Source: an uncultured Slackia sp.
GTDB taxonomy: Bacteria > Actinomycetota > Coriobacteriia > Coriobacteriales > Eggerthellaceae
Assembly: GCA_934661005.1 (NCBI GenBank)
Contig: CAKUIK010000019.1
Location: forward strand, 1 to 44,064
Reading direction: 5' to 3'
DNA length: 44,064 bases
Shown here piece by piece: positions 1-8,581 of the stretch. Each line of letters opens with the position of its first letter. The stretch's first letter is position 1. Position numbers and translations under genes: made by a program. The notes below the pieces were generated by a model that saw only the letters and a program-made list of their open reading frames with translations, was not told the origin of the DNA and made no database searches.

Positions 1-183
1 GCACCGCGCGGCGTCCAAATGGCCGTCGTGGCGAACAGGGACCGTGTTCAAAACGGCCTTGTGCAGAAGATTGCGCCGAGCCCAAGGTGGCCGCCATCTC
101 GCATCGAAGCTTGCGCCCACGGCAAGAACGGCTATCCTAAGGCAAGAATAGTCGTCGTTTCGAAGCCGCATCAAGGGGAGAAC

Positions 184-1041
184 ATGCTGCGCATTCCCGA
201 TTCCCGAATCGAACAGATCATCGCCGAAGACGTTCCGTATATCGACCTTACAAGCGAGGTGCTGGGCATTGGCGCCGAGCGGGGCGAGATGGAATTCTTC
301 ACGCGCGAGGCGTGCGTGCTCGCGGGCGTGCCTGTGGCGCGGCGCATTGCGGAAAAGTGCGGATGCGAAATCGTGAGCGCGCGAGCCGACGGCGACGAGC
401 TTGCGGCGGGCGACGCGTTTTTTGTGGTGCGCGGAACTGCGGCCGATTTGCACGCGGCCTGGAAGGTGTGCCTGAACACGTTCGACCATCTATCGGCCGT
501 GGCCACCAAAACGCGCGCGATGGTGAACGCCGCGCATGGTGTGAACCCTCGTTGCGAGGTGCTCACGACGCGCAAGAGCATGCCGGGAGCAAAAGACCTG
601 CTCACAAGCGCAGTAATGGCCGGCGGGGCGTTTCCTCACCGACTGGGCCTTTCCGAAACCGTGCTCGTGTTCGGCCACCATATGGAATTCATGGGCGGCT
701 TCGACGCGTTTGTCGAGCAGCTGCCGAGCATCAAGGCGAAGTGCATCGAGAAGAAGCTGTTCGTGGAAGCGAATGCCGAGCAGGCGCGCACGCTTGCTCG
801 TGTAAGCGCTGGTGGGGAAGGCGTCGACGGCATTCAGCTCGACAAGGTGCCCGTCGACGAGCTGGCGGAACTCGTGGCCGAGCTGCACGGAATCGACCCG
901 CGCCTCGCGCTCATCGCGGCCGGCGGCATTAACCCGAGCAACGCCGCGGCCTACGCCGCCACGGGCGTCGACGGCTTGGCGACTACGGCGCCGTTTTCCG
1001 CGAAGCCCTGCGACATGAGCGCACGCATGCGCGCGTTGTAG
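184..1041 (+). CDS. modD: ModD-like molybdenum utilization protein (NadC-fold phosphoribosyltransferase homologue)
   Basis: The 285-residue protein has the fold signature of the quinolinate phosphoribosyltransferase (NadC) superfamily: TRKSMPGAK at residues 129-137, HRLGLSE at 152-158, and a C-terminal barrel part with a phosphate-binding-like GGINPSNAAAYAATG. The overall pattern fits ModD, the NadC paralogue usually found in molybdate transport operons, whose exact reaction is not settled. The ATG at 184 is chosen because AAGGGGAG at 173-180 is a good ribosome binding site; the frame is open further upstream but without such a signal. The nearby NapA needs a molybdenum cofactor, so a role in molybdenum use fits the context, and modABC genes may lie to the left of the window. 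NadC itself is the alternative, but NAD genes are absent here. Confidence 0.8.
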   Translation: MLRIPDSRIEQIIAEDVPYIDLTSEVLGIGAERGEMEFFTREACVLAGVPVARRIAEKCGCEIVSARADGDELAAGDAFFVVRGTAADLHAAWKVCLNTFDHLSAVATKTRAMVNAAHGVNPRCEVLTTRKSMPGAKDLLTSAVMAGGAFPHRLGLSETVLVFGHHMEFMGGFDAFVEQLPSIKAKCIEKKLFVEANAEQARTLARVSAGGEGVDGIQLDKVPVDELAELVAELHGIDPRLALIAAGGINPSNAAAYAATGVDGLATTAPFSAKPCDMSARMRAL

Positions 1042-1587
1042 ACGAGCGCGCGTGTTTCGCCTGCTGCGTGCGTTTGTTGCCTCTTTCCATGGTTGAGCGT
1101 GCTTCGCCAGGCGGTTGGGCATCCGCGGCATGTCTAATTTCGAGTCCGCCGCCGATTGGGCGCAGTGACGCGCCGTGCCCGCGTAGGTCGAGGCATCAAA
1201 AGCGGTAAGGTTCGCAGCGAGGAGGAGGCGCGTCCGTGCCCGCGTAGGCCAAGAAGAACCGTCGGTTTACCCGAACGGCAATTTCGAATGCGCTTGCGCG
1301 CGTCTAGAGCAAAAGTGGCGACCACGGAAAGCTGCAACTGCCATAAGCGGCAACCATGTCAAGCTGCGAAAGGGCACGCTGGCCCGTATGCGCATGGTTC
1401 GCGCCCCAGGACGGTTGCGTGCTCGACGCGCATCGAGCGCTGGCCCGTGTGCGCATGGGCCGCGCTGATGCGTGCGTGCTGAAGCCCCCGCTCTTGCGCG
1501 CGGTAGAGTCTCGCCCGAGCCTCGTCTGAGGCGTCCCCTTGAGCGATTTCGCAAACTCTACAGCGGCACATGCTTTCAGGCCAATTT

Positions 1588-1600
1588 GAATCGTCCCCAT
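1588..1600 (+). promoter_or_regulatory. GAATCGTCCCCAT box upstream of nrfA
   Basis: The 13-mer GAATCGTCCCCAT recurs exactly at 5055-5067 in front of napG. In both places a second TCCCTT core follows with the same spacing: CGTCCC starts at 1592 and 1616 here, and the matching cores start at 5059 and 5083, so each pair is offset by 24 bp. This looks like a shared direct-repeat site for a regulator of nitrate/nitrite reduction. The protein that binds it is unknown. Confidence 0.45.
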
Positions 1601-1610
1601 TAAAATGCAC

Positions 1611-1650
1611 GAAAGCGTCCCTTCTGAAGGTACGCTTTCCAACGTATATT
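1611..1650 (+). promoter_or_regulatory. nrfA promoter with 29-bp palindrome
   Basis: Positions 1611-1639 form a near-perfect palindrome: the arms GAAAGCGT and ACGCTTTC enclose CCTTC-T-GAAGG, so 13 of 14 positions pair. It is followed six bases later by TATATT (1645-1650), a plausible -10 box, with a weak -35 (TTCTGA, 1622-1627) inside the palindrome at a 17-bp spacing. There is no T-run after it, so a terminator is unlikely. A related palindrome sits at the same place before napA (5966-5988), which suggests a common repressor or activator. Confidence 0.5.
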
Positions 1651-1714
1651 GCCCCTAGGGAATGAATAGGGAGGGTTTGCATTCCCATAAACGTAAAGGG
1701 GAAGGGGGAATCCC

Positions 1715-3121
1715 ATGAAGAACGACAAGTTTGAAAGCGAAGGCAGATTCGAAGCTGCGAATGGCATGAATGGTGCGCGCGACCTTGGTGTTGCGGGCCG
1801 CGGCGAATCGGTGGCCGATGCTGTAGCTGCGCCATCTAAGGCATTTGTGCGCGGCGGCAAAACGAAAGCCGCTATGTGGGGCGTTGGAATTGCGTCGTTT
1901 GCGCTGGTTGTGGGCCTGGTAGCCTGCGCGCCTTCTGCGACTACGGGCAAAACCGAGGCCGCGCCGTCGCCAAACGCCGCCGCCAAGCATGCCACGCCCG
2001 CGGCCGATGAGTTTGGCGTGGTGACCGCCGAATCGTGGAAAGACATCTATCCAAACGAGTACGCGAGCTACATGGACAATGCGTCGAACTCGCCCGATTC
2101 GGGCAAGAAAAACTACCTGGAAACGTATCCGGCGCTTAACACCATGTACAAGGGATACGCGTTCGCGTTGGGCTACGACCAGGCAGCCGGCCACTTGTAT
2201 ACGCTTGAGAGCGTGAAAGAAACGCCGCGCACGCAGCAAAAAGAGCAGCTCGCGAACTGCATCACATGCAAAACGCCCCAGTTCACCGCTTTGGTGAATT
2301 CCGAAGGCGACGGCGTGTACGCCGAGAAGTTCAACGACATGATCGACCAGTTCGACGAGCCTATCAGCTGCTACAACTGCCATGAGAATGATCCGAAATC
2401 CAATACCGTTGCGAGCAAGTTCTTCTTTGACTCGCTCGGAGCCGACGCCGACAGCATTCCGAAGGACGCCCAGGTATGCGGACAGTGCCACAACGAATAC
2501 TACTTCAACGGCCAAACCAAGGTGCCCGCGAATCCCTACTCGGGCCGCGAGCAAATGACGCCTGATGCGATTCTCGCGTACTACGACAGCATGGGCTTCG
2601 CCGATTGGAAATATCCTGGCACCGACACGCCTATGATTAAGGTGCAGCACCCCGAGTTCGAGACGAACTATGGCGGCAGCGGCTCGTACATGACCAATCT
2701 TGGCTATACCTGCGCCGATTGCCATATGGGTAAAGCGACCGCGGAAGATGGCACAGTGTATGTGAGCCACAAGTGGACGAGCCCGCTCGAAAACGAAGAC
2801 CTGTTGGCCAACGATTGCTCGAAGTGCCATAGCGATTTGAAGGCCGAAGTTGCCGAAATCCAGGCACATCAGGAAGAGCGCGTGCAGGCGATTTCGAAGA
2901 AAATCGAGCAACTCGCCAACACCATGACCGACCAGGTTGCGGCCGGCACGCTTACGGGTGACAAGCTCGCGCAATGCCAGAAGCTGCATCGCAATGCGCA
3001 GTTCTACTGGGATTTCGTGATGGTCGAAAACGGTGACGGCGCGCACAACTCGGAGCTCTCCGACGAGACGCTCGACAAGTCAGAAGAGGCTGTCGACGAA
3101 GCGTTGGCCCTGCTGGCCTAG
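1715..3121 (+). CDS. nrfA: Cytochrome c nitrite reductase (ammonia-forming)
   Basis: This 468-residue protein reduces nitrite to ammonium with six electrons outside the cell membrane. It has the five heme sites of NrfA in the expected order: the active-site heme CITCK (residues 182-186, lysine in place of histidine), then CYNCH (219), CGQCH (255), CADCH (333) and CSKCH (368). The KVQHPE motif near residue 312 matches the conserved active-site histidine region. The N terminus is unusual: about 50 polar residues precede a hydrophobic helix ending in LVAC (Cys71), so the enzyme is probably a lipoprotein tethered to the outer face of a single membrane. The start is supported by an AAGGGG-type ribosome binding site. 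It is followed by its own terminator, so it is probably transcribed alone. No nrfH is adjacent; the cytochrome at 24027 is a candidate partner. Confidence 0.95.
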   Translation: MKNDKFESEGRFEAANGMNGARDLGVAGRGESVADAVAAPSKAFVRGGKTKAAMWGVGIASFALVVGLVACAPSATTGKTEAAPSPNAAAKHATPAADEFGVVTAESWKDIYPNEYASYMDNASNSPDSGKKNYLETYPALNTMYKGYAFALGYDQAAGHLYTLESVKETPRTQQKEQLANCITCKTPQFTALVNSEGDGVYAEKFNDMIDQFDEPISCYNCHENDPKSNTVASKFFFDSLGADADSIPKDAQVCGQCHNEYYFNGQTKVPANPYSGREQMTPDAILAYYDSMGFADWKYPGTDTPMIKVQHPEFETNYGGSGSYMTNLGYTCADCHMGKATAEDGTVYVSHKWTSPLENEDLLANDCSKCHSDLKAEVAEIQAHQEERVQAISKKIEQLANTMTDQVAAGTLTGDKLAQCQKLHRNAQFYWDFVMVENGDGAHNSELSDETLDKSEEAVDEALALLA

Positions 3122-3159
3122 CGCGAAGCAAGGTAAGCAAAAATCGCCCTCCCTTAGAA

Positions 3160-3186
3160 GGCCGCGAAGTGATTCGCGGCCTTTTT
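3160..3186 (+). terminator. Rho-independent terminator of nrfA
   Basis: Stem GGCCGCGAA (3160-3168) pairs with TTCGCGGCC (3173-3181) around a GTGA loop and is followed by five T. The core CCGCGAA-4 nt-TTCGCGG is nearly the same as in the nap operon terminator at 10430, which is itself noteworthy. Confidence 0.9.
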
Positions 3187-3218
3187 GCATGTAGCGAGCG
3201 GTTGGGGGGAGTCGGCTT

Positions 3219-3370
3219 TCGCATAAAAATGCACGAAGTGCGTACCTTATTCCGAAACGCGATGCTAAAGGTTGTCGATAAGCTATCGCGACCTGGTATT
3301 TTGCTTGATCATGCGTACCCTTGGCCGCCATCGTTGGCCAAGGGTACGCACTTCGTGCGTTTTCGTGCAA
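3219..3370 (+). repeat. 152-bp terminal-inverted-repeat element, copy A
   Basis: One of three copies of exactly 152 bp (the others are at 10526-10677 and 21028-21179), all in the same orientation. The ends are 28-bp inverted repeats with inner part GCACGAAGTGCGTACC (left, 3231-3246) and GGTACGCACTTCGTGC (right, from 3343). The asymmetric core (CGACCTGG, TTTTGCTTGA and others) is shared by all copies. This copy begins 33 bp after the nrfA terminator. The sequence after the right end (3371-3420) weakly resembles the signal-peptide-like stretch that follows copies B and C. It carries no transposase, so it would have to be a non-autonomous, MITE-like or REP-like element. Confidence 0.85.
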
Positions 3371-3420
3371 GGGGTACCTGCCTTGGCCGCCGTTGGCGTT
3401 GGCGAGTTACGTTGGCGGCG

Positions 3421-4992
3421 CTATTCTTCGGGGAACCACGCCTGCGCGAGGCGATGCACGCCTTCTGGAATCAGTTCGGGTTCGATGCTCGAAAAGCCTA
3501 CAAGCACGCATCTTCCGCAGGGGTCGGTTTGGTGGCGCGGCATCCAATAGCCGCTGGTAGGGTATACGCGCACGCCTGCCACTTCGGCGGCGGTGAGCAG
3601 CTCGCACTCGCAGCGTCCATCGCGGGTTGCCACGAGCAAATGCAAGCCGGCCGTGCCGCCGAAAATTTCAATTTTGTCACCCATCTCATGCTGAAGGCAT
3701 TCCATGAGCAGGTTGCGGCGTTTGTGGTATGCCGTCATGGTCGCGCGGGTGTATCTATCCCAATAACCTTCGCTCATGAATAGGTAAAGTACCTTTTGGG
3801 AAAGCCAAGGAACGGGGCAGTAATGACGGGCGAATTTCTCGCGCCAGCGATCGAGCAGCTGCGGTGGCAGCACCAAATAACTCATGCGCAGCGCTGGCGA
3901 AAGCACCTTTGAGAAAGTGCCCATATATATCACGCGATTCCGCGTGTCGAGCGATTGCAGACTTGGTATGGGCCGCTCGGTATATCGGAATTCGCGGCAG
4001 TAGTCGTCTTCCAGAATGTATCCATCGCGTTCGGCAGCCCACTTGATGAGCCGCACACGCATTGGAAGCGGCATGGTCATGCCGAGTGGAAATTGGTTCG
4101 ACGGCGTGCAGAAGGCGAGTTTCGCGCCGCTTGCATAAAGGCTTGAGGCGAAGGCGTCCTGTTGGGCTTCGGTTGTATCGGGACAAACGGGCAGCGGTGT
4201 AATGCGAAATCCTCGGTTGCGGAATACCGTCATGGCCCCGTCATATCCGGGGTTTTCGATGGCGACGCCGTCGCGCATGGGGTCGAACAAATCGAGCAGA
4301 TTGCCGAGCGCTGCCTGCGTGCCCGCCTGCAAAACGACCTGTTCGGGCTCGCAATTCACGCCGCGCGTCGCATGGATGCGTCGCGCGATTTCGGCACGCA
4401 GCTCCATTTCGCCCAGTCCATCGCCGTATGCGTTTGCCTTGCTGTCGACCGAAAACAGCGCATCGCTCGTGAGCTTGCGCCATGCAACCTCGGGGAAGCT
4501 TCCGCGTGGGCGATCGCCGTAGGTGAAGTCGAATTCGATGGCGCGCGTGTGCGGAGCATGGTCTTCGGCGGGTGATGGGCTTGCGGGGGTCGTGCTGTGT
4601 GCGGTTGCGTGCTCGGTAGCGTTTCTGCTGCCGGACCCTTCAGCGATGAGCGACGGGCTCACTCGCCCGATGGCCGCAGATGAAGCGACGCGTTTGGCTT
4701 CTCGAGCCGCGGCGGCGCGGTCCTCTTCGACGCCCGCTTCCGAAAGGGGCGAAAAATCCACGTCGCACACCACGTAGCCCGATCCGCTGCGGCTGGTGAC
4801 GTATCCTTCGGCCAGAAGTTGCGCGTAGGCGTTTTCCACCGTGTTGCGCGATACGTCCAAGCTTTCGGCGAGCTTGCGAATGGGCATGAGCTTTTCGCCC
4901 GGCTTAAGTGCGTTCTCGGTGATGTCGCGCCGAATGGAATCGTAAATTTGCACGTAAAGCGGGTCTCGCGAGTTTTGGTCAAGCGAAATCAT
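3421..4992 (-). CDS. MocR-family (GntR/aminotransferase fusion) transcriptional regulator
   Basis: The 523-residue protein has an N-terminal GntR winged helix (residues 5-75, with PLYVQIYDSI and LAESLDVSRNTVENAYAQLL), a low-complexity linker (about 85-150) and a fold-type I aminotransferase domain. In the latter the PLP lysine is Lys362 in GTFSKVLSPALRMSY, and LEDDYCREFRY (327-337) carries the cofactor-binding Asp and Tyr. MocR proteins sense PLP or an amine ligand and control nearby genes. The start at 4992 is preferred over 5016 because AAGGGG lies eight bases upstream of it. It is transcribed away from napG, sharing the control region 4993-5154, so it may regulate napG, but PLP metabolism or GABA use are equally typical targets. 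Confidence 0.88.
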   Translation of the reverse strand: MISLDQNSRDPLYVQIYDSIRRDITENALKPGEKLMPIRKLAESLDVSRNTVENAYAQLLAEGYVTSRSGSGYVVCDVDFSPLSEAGVEEDRAAAAREAKRVASSAAIGRVSPSLIAEGSGSRNATEHATAHSTTPASPSPAEDHAPHTRAIEFDFTYGDRPRGSFPEVAWRKLTSDALFSVDSKANAYGDGLGEMELRAEIARRIHATRGVNCEPEQVVLQAGTQAALGNLLDLFDPMRDGVAIENPGYDGAMTVFRNRGFRITPLPVCPDTTEAQQDAFASSLYASGAKLAFCTPSNQFPLGMTMPLPMRVRLIKWAAERDGYILEDDYCREFRYTERPIPSLQSLDTRNRVIYMGTFSKVLSPALRMSYLVLPPQLLDRWREKFARHYCPVPWLSQKVLYLFMSEGYWDRYTRATMTAYHKRRNLLMECLQHEMGDKIEIFGGTAGLHLLVATRDGRCECELLTAAEVAGVRVYPTSGYWMPRHQTDPCGRCVLVGFSSIEPELIPEGVHRLAQAWFPEE

Positions 4993-5017
4993 CGCTGTCA
5001 CCCCTTGGTCGATCAAG

Positions 5018-5090
5018 CGTCCCCATCAAGCGCTTCCTGCCGCTTGAAATGTTGGAATCGTCCCCATAAATATAGCGCGAACCATCCCTT
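5018..5090. promoter_or_regulatory. Control region between mocR and napG
   Basis: This divergent spacer holds CGTCCCCAT at 5018-5026, the GAATCGTCCCCAT box at 5055-5067 and its partner CATCCCTT at 5083-5090. An inverted repeat, TCAAGCG (5026-5032) with CGCTTGA (5041-5047), lies between the boxes. The second box and its partner have the same 24-bp spacing as the pair before nrfA, which points to common control of nrfA and napG. The inverted repeat could be the operator for the MocR protein. Confidence 0.45.
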
Positions 5091-5154
5091 TTAGCAGGCA
5101 ATTTTGTGTCAAATAATGCAATTTGCAGGCTTTTGGGCCACATGGGGGTGGGAA

Positions 5155-5802
5155 ATGGAAACGACAACGCTTGGCGCAATCGCCGCGGCCGGGGTGGCTG
5201 CCAGTGGCATTGCGGCTTGCTTCGCCGGCAATGGCGAAGGACTTCTTCGTCCGCCGGGAGCGGTGGACGAGGCCGATTTTCGTGCGCGTTGCATTAAATG
5301 CGGGCGTTGTTTGGAGGCGTGTCCCTACCAGGCGATTCGCATGGTGAAAGGGCCAACGGGCGCCGAAACCGGCACTCCCGTGATTGACGCGCGCGCCCAG
5401 GCGTGCCGCTTGTGCGCCGATTTTCCTTGCATTGCCGCGTGTCCTACCGAGGCGTTGCATCCGGTGCCTGCGCGCGACGAGGTGCGCATGGGATGCGCGG
5501 TTATTAATCGCGATTTGTGCATAGCCGTTCAAGGGATGCGCTGCGAAGTGTGTTACCGCGCATGCCCCTTCATCGATTCCGCCATCGCCATCGGCGCCTC
5601 CGTGCGTGAAGGCGACGCGATTCACGCGGTATTCGAGCCGCTGGTCGATTCTGAAAAATGCGTCGGATGCGGCTTGTGCGTGCAGCGTTGCGTTGTGGGC
5701 GATCCGCAGGTCGCTATCGAAATCGTGCGCGACTACGGCGAGGCGCGTCGACGCATCGACGAGGAGCAGGCAAAACACGTATCGAATCCTTGGACAGGAT
5801 AA
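5155..5802 (+). CDS. napG: NapG-like ferredoxin with four [4Fe-4S] clusters
   Basis: The 215-residue protein carries four cysteine clusters of the NapG/MauM type: CIKCGRCLEACP from residue 46, then CRLCADFPCIAACP, CEVCYRACP and CVGCGLCVQRC. NapG works with the membrane protein NapH to pass electrons from quinol towards NapA. The ATG at 5155 is chosen over upstream TTG/ATG codons because GGGGGTGGG stands just before it. The N terminus is a short hydrophobic stretch ending in GIAAC (Cys22), which resembles a lipobox, but there is no twin-arginine motif and no basic residue before it, unlike typical NapG. It is first in the nap gene order, with 231 bp before napA. A degraded copy of its 5' part lies at 21178-21300. 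Confidence 0.85.
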   Translation: METTTLGAIAAAGVAASGIAACFAGNGEGLLRPPGAVDEADFRARCIKCGRCLEACPYQAIRMVKGPTGAETGTPVIDARAQACRLCADFPCIAACPTEALHPVPARDEVRMGCAVINRDLCIAVQGMRCEVCYRACPFIDSAIAIGASVREGDAIHAVFEPLVDSEKCVGCGLCVQRCVVGDPQVAIEIVRDYGEARRRIDEEQAKHVSNPWTG

Positions 5803-5965
5803 AAACCGATTTGCCTTCGCCGATCAGCACTTTTGTTCCAGCATCTTTGGCCGCGCAGAGGCCGAACGGGATGGTCGTAGTCTTGTTCGAGTTCTGGAGG
5901 CGTGTCGCCGAAGCTAAAGGAACAACGACGGCGGAGTTGCGCCAAATGAGTCGAGCAAAGCAATA

Positions 5966-6000
5966 GAGCGCTTCCGAAGGGCGCTTTCTAAAGGGATATA
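5966..6000 (+). promoter_or_regulatory. napA promoter with palindrome related to that of nrfA
   Basis: The block at 5966-5988 is an imperfect palindrome (AGCGC pairing with GCGCT around TTCCGAA). It shares CTTC-Y-GAAGG and CGCTTTC with the nrfA palindrome at 1611-1639. A -10-like GATATA (5995-6000) follows seven bases later, the same arrangement as at nrfA. This suggests napA has its own promoter inside the nap gene order, under the same regulator as nrfA. Confidence 0.45.
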
Positions 6001-6033
6001 GGGAAGAACCGTTATTAAGGGAAGGTAGACACC

Positions 6034-8568
6034 ATGGATGTTACGCGACGCGATTTCGTGAAGGCTTCGGCGATCGCTGCTGCGATGGCGGCGGCGGGTG
6101 GCAGCCTGGCGGCATGCGCCAGCAAGCCCGATGCGGGACAGGAAGGCGCGGGCGGCACGCAAACGCATACCGCAGTATGCCGTTTCTGCGGGTGCGGATG
6201 CGGCGTGCTGGTCGAGACGAAAGACGGGAAGGTCACGGCGGTCACCGGCGACCCCGACAATCAATCGAATCGCGGTTTGAACTGCGTGAAAGGTTATTAT
6301 CTGGGCAAGATTCTGTACGGAAAAGACCGTCTGACCACGCCGCTTATTCGCGACGATGCGGGCACCAAGGGCACCGAAAGCGGCTTGCGCGAAGCCAGCT
6401 GGGAAGAGGCGCTTGAACTCGTGTCGAACAAGCTGCGTGAAACGTGGAAGAAGGACAAGAGCCGCCTGGCGTTTTGGGGCAGCGGTCAGCAGCCTATTAC
6501 GGAAGGCTACCTAACCGCGAAGTTTTGGAAAGCCGGCTTGCTTTCCAACAATATCGATCCGAACGCGCGCATGTGCATGGCGAGCGCCGTTGTCGGCTTC
6601 ATGAACGTGTTCCAGACCGACGAGCCCGCCGGTTGCTATGAAGACCTCGACAACGCCGACGTTTTCATCACCTGGGGCGCCAATATGGCCGAGGCGCACC
6701 CGATGCTCTACTCGCGCCTCACCGCGCACAAGCTTCAAAATGAAAGCGTTCGCCATATCGACATCACCACGATGAAAACCCGAACCTCGGCAAGTGCCGA
6801 TAAGGTTCTGTTGTTCCGTCCAGGCACCGATTTGGCTATCGCGAACTGCGTTGCGAACTACCTCATTCAGAATAAGAAATACGACGCCGATTTCGTGCGC
6901 GATCACCTGCAATTCAAAATGGGCACCGAAAACATCGGCAATGCGGTGGAAGACGGCTACGATAAAAGCGACCTGGGCAAATCGGTCGACAAAACCACCG
7001 CATGCACGTTTGAGGAATACGCCGCGCGCCTGGCGGACTACACGCTCGAGTACACGAGCGAGCTTTCGGGCGTTTCCGTCGAGGACCTCACCGATTTGTG
7101 CGAAGTGTTCGCCGACCCTGATTTGCGCGTGATGAGCCTGTGGACCATGGGCGTGAACCAGCATAATCGCGGCACGTGGATGAACCACAACCTGCATAAC
7201 ATCCATCTGCTTTCCGGCAAGTACGGCAAGCCGGGCTCAACGGCATTTTCTCTCACTGGCCAGCCGAGCGCGTGCGGCACGGCACGCGAGGTGGGCACGT
7301 TCTGCCACCGCCTGCCGGCTGATCTCGTGGTGGCCAACGAGGCGCACCGTCGCTATGCCGAAGCCGTTTGGAATTTGCCCGAAGGTTACCTCGACGAAAT
7401 CAAAACCCCTGGTTATCACACGATTAAGCTCTTCCGCGAAATGTCGAAGGGCAACATCGACTTCCTGTGGAGCGCGCACAACAACTGGGCGCAGTCTCTG
7501 CCGAATCTGACGCGTTTCTTGGGCGAAGATGGCGAACATACGGGCATTTTCGACACGTTCATCGCGGTAAACGAGGTATACCCGACGCTTACAACCCGGT
7601 ACGCCGATGTCGTTTTCCCTGTGGCAATGTGGGTGGAGCGCGAGGGTCAATTCGGCAATGCGGAGCGCCGCACTTCGGTGTTTGAAAAGGCCGTGGAGCC
7701 TGTGGGCGATGCCAAGTGGGACGTGTGGGTGCTACTCGAGGTCGCGCGCCGCGTGCTCGAAGGCGAAACGATCGACGGCGAAGATGCGTTCACGCGTTTG
7801 TTCGGCTTCATTTGGGATGCCGAAAAAGACGACTTCAATGGCGATTCGCGCGAAGTCAACCGTGCGATTTGGGAGGAGTATCGCACGTTCAGCAATCCCG
7901 ACCTCAACGAGCGCGCCGCGGCCATCAACACCGAAAAGAAGCTGAAGATGGAGGCCAAGCAGCTCGCACCTTATGACGAGTACCTGGCGCACCATGGCCT
8001 CACCTGGCCCGTGCGCGAGGTCGATGGGCAGTGGCTGCCCACCAAGTGGCGTTTTTCCGACGGCAAGCAGGCCGATGGCTACGACGAGGTTGGCATCGAG
8101 ATGTACGGCGATAAGGGTCTTGCTGGCGGCATGAGCTGGTACAAGAGCGCCGACCACAAGCCTTCTGTGGTCTTCCGCCCGTATGAACCGCCGGCGCAGG
8201 AGCCTTCCGCGGAATTCCCGTTCTGGTTCTGCACGGGCCGTTTGCTTGAGCATTGGCATACCGGCACCATGACGCGCCGTGTTGAGGAACTCGACCGCGC
8301 GCTGCCCGAGGCTCTGCTTTCCATGAACGTCGACGATGCCGCCGCCCTTGGCGTAAACGACGGCGACATGGTGCAGCTTACGAGCCCCCATGGAACGATG
8401 CAGATCAAGGTATCGCTCGCCGGTCGCGTGGAGCCTCCTTCGGGCATGGTGTTCGCGCCGTTCTTTGCGGCGGAAACGCTCATCAACCGTGTTGTGCAGG
8501 ACTATTATTGCCCGCTTTCGAAAGAGACCGACTACAAAAAGACGTGCGTCAGCATCAAGAAGGCTTAG
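6034..8568 (+). CDS. napA: Periplasmic-type nitrate reductase catalytic subunit
   Basis: This 844-residue molybdopterin oxidoreductase reduces nitrate to nitrite. A twin-arginine leader (RRDFVK, residues 5-10) leads to a hydrophobic stretch ending in LAAC (Cys28), so it is probably a Tat-exported lipoprotein held on the outer face of the membrane. The [4Fe-4S] cluster ligands are Cys49, Cys52, Cys56 and Cys84, and the molybdenum ligand is Cys181 in NARMCMAS, as in NapA enzymes. The domain order and the C-terminal molydopterin-binding domain (from about 720) are normal and the length is typical. It precedes napB by 13 bp. The start has a GGGAAGG-type ribosome binding site. A decayed copy of its 5' end lies downstream of napH at 10676-10880. 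Confidence 0.95.
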   Translation: MDVTRRDFVKASAIAAAMAAAGGSLAACASKPDAGQEGAGGTQTHTAVCRFCGCGCGVLVETKDGKVTAVTGDPDNQSNRGLNCVKGYYLGKILYGKDRLTTPLIRDDAGTKGTESGLREASWEEALELVSNKLRETWKKDKSRLAFWGSGQQPITEGYLTAKFWKAGLLSNNIDPNARMCMASAVVGFMNVFQTDEPAGCYEDLDNADVFITWGANMAEAHPMLYSRLTAHKLQNESVRHIDITTMKTRTSASADKVLLFRPGTDLAIANCVANYLIQNKKYDADFVRDHLQFKMGTENIGNAVEDGYDKSDLGKSVDKTTACTFEEYAARLADYTLEYTSELSGVSVEDLTDLCEVFADPDLRVMSLWTMGVNQHNRGTWMNHNLHNIHLLSGKYGKPGSTAFSLTGQPSACGTAREVGTFCHRLPADLVVANEAHRRYAEAVWNLPEGYLDEIKTPGYHTIKLFREMSKGNIDFLWSAHNNWAQSLPNLTRFLGEDGEHTGIFDTFIAVNEVYPTLTTRYADVVFPVAMWVEREGQFGNAERRTSVFEKAVEPVGDAKWDVWVLLEVARRVLEGETIDGEDAFTRLFGFIWDAEKDDFNGDSREVNRAIWEEYRTFSNPDLNERAAAINTEKKLKMEAKQLAPYDEYLAHHGLTWPVREVDGQWLPTKWRFSDGKQADGYDEVGIEMYGDKGLAGGMSWYKSADHKPSVVFRPYEPPAQEPSAEFPFWFCTGRLLEHWHTGTMTRRVEELDRALPEALLSMNVDDAAALGVNDGDMVQLTSPHGTMQIKVSLAGRVEPPSGMVFAPFFAAETLINRVVQDYYCPLSKETDYKKTCVSIKKA

Positions 8569-8581
8569 GGAGGGTCTGACG

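Larger units (their letters stand above)
1042..1714. other. Gene-free stretch before nrfA
   Basis: No convincing gene is seen in these 673 bases. The left half has two pairs of imperfect direct repeats, both offset by 61 bp: CCGTGCCCGCGTAGG at 1173-1187 and 1234-1248, and CGCTGGCCCGTRTGCGCATG starting at 1377 and 1438. The right part (from about 1585) is the nrfA control region described separately. A further inverted repeat, GGGAATG at 1658-1664 with CATTCCC at 1680-1686, lies in the nrfA leader. Confidence 0.6.

Noticed and set aside
5870..5966. Possible 31-residue gene between napG and napA
   Set aside because: No ribosome binding site, no recognisable protein pattern, and it runs into the napA promoter palindrome.
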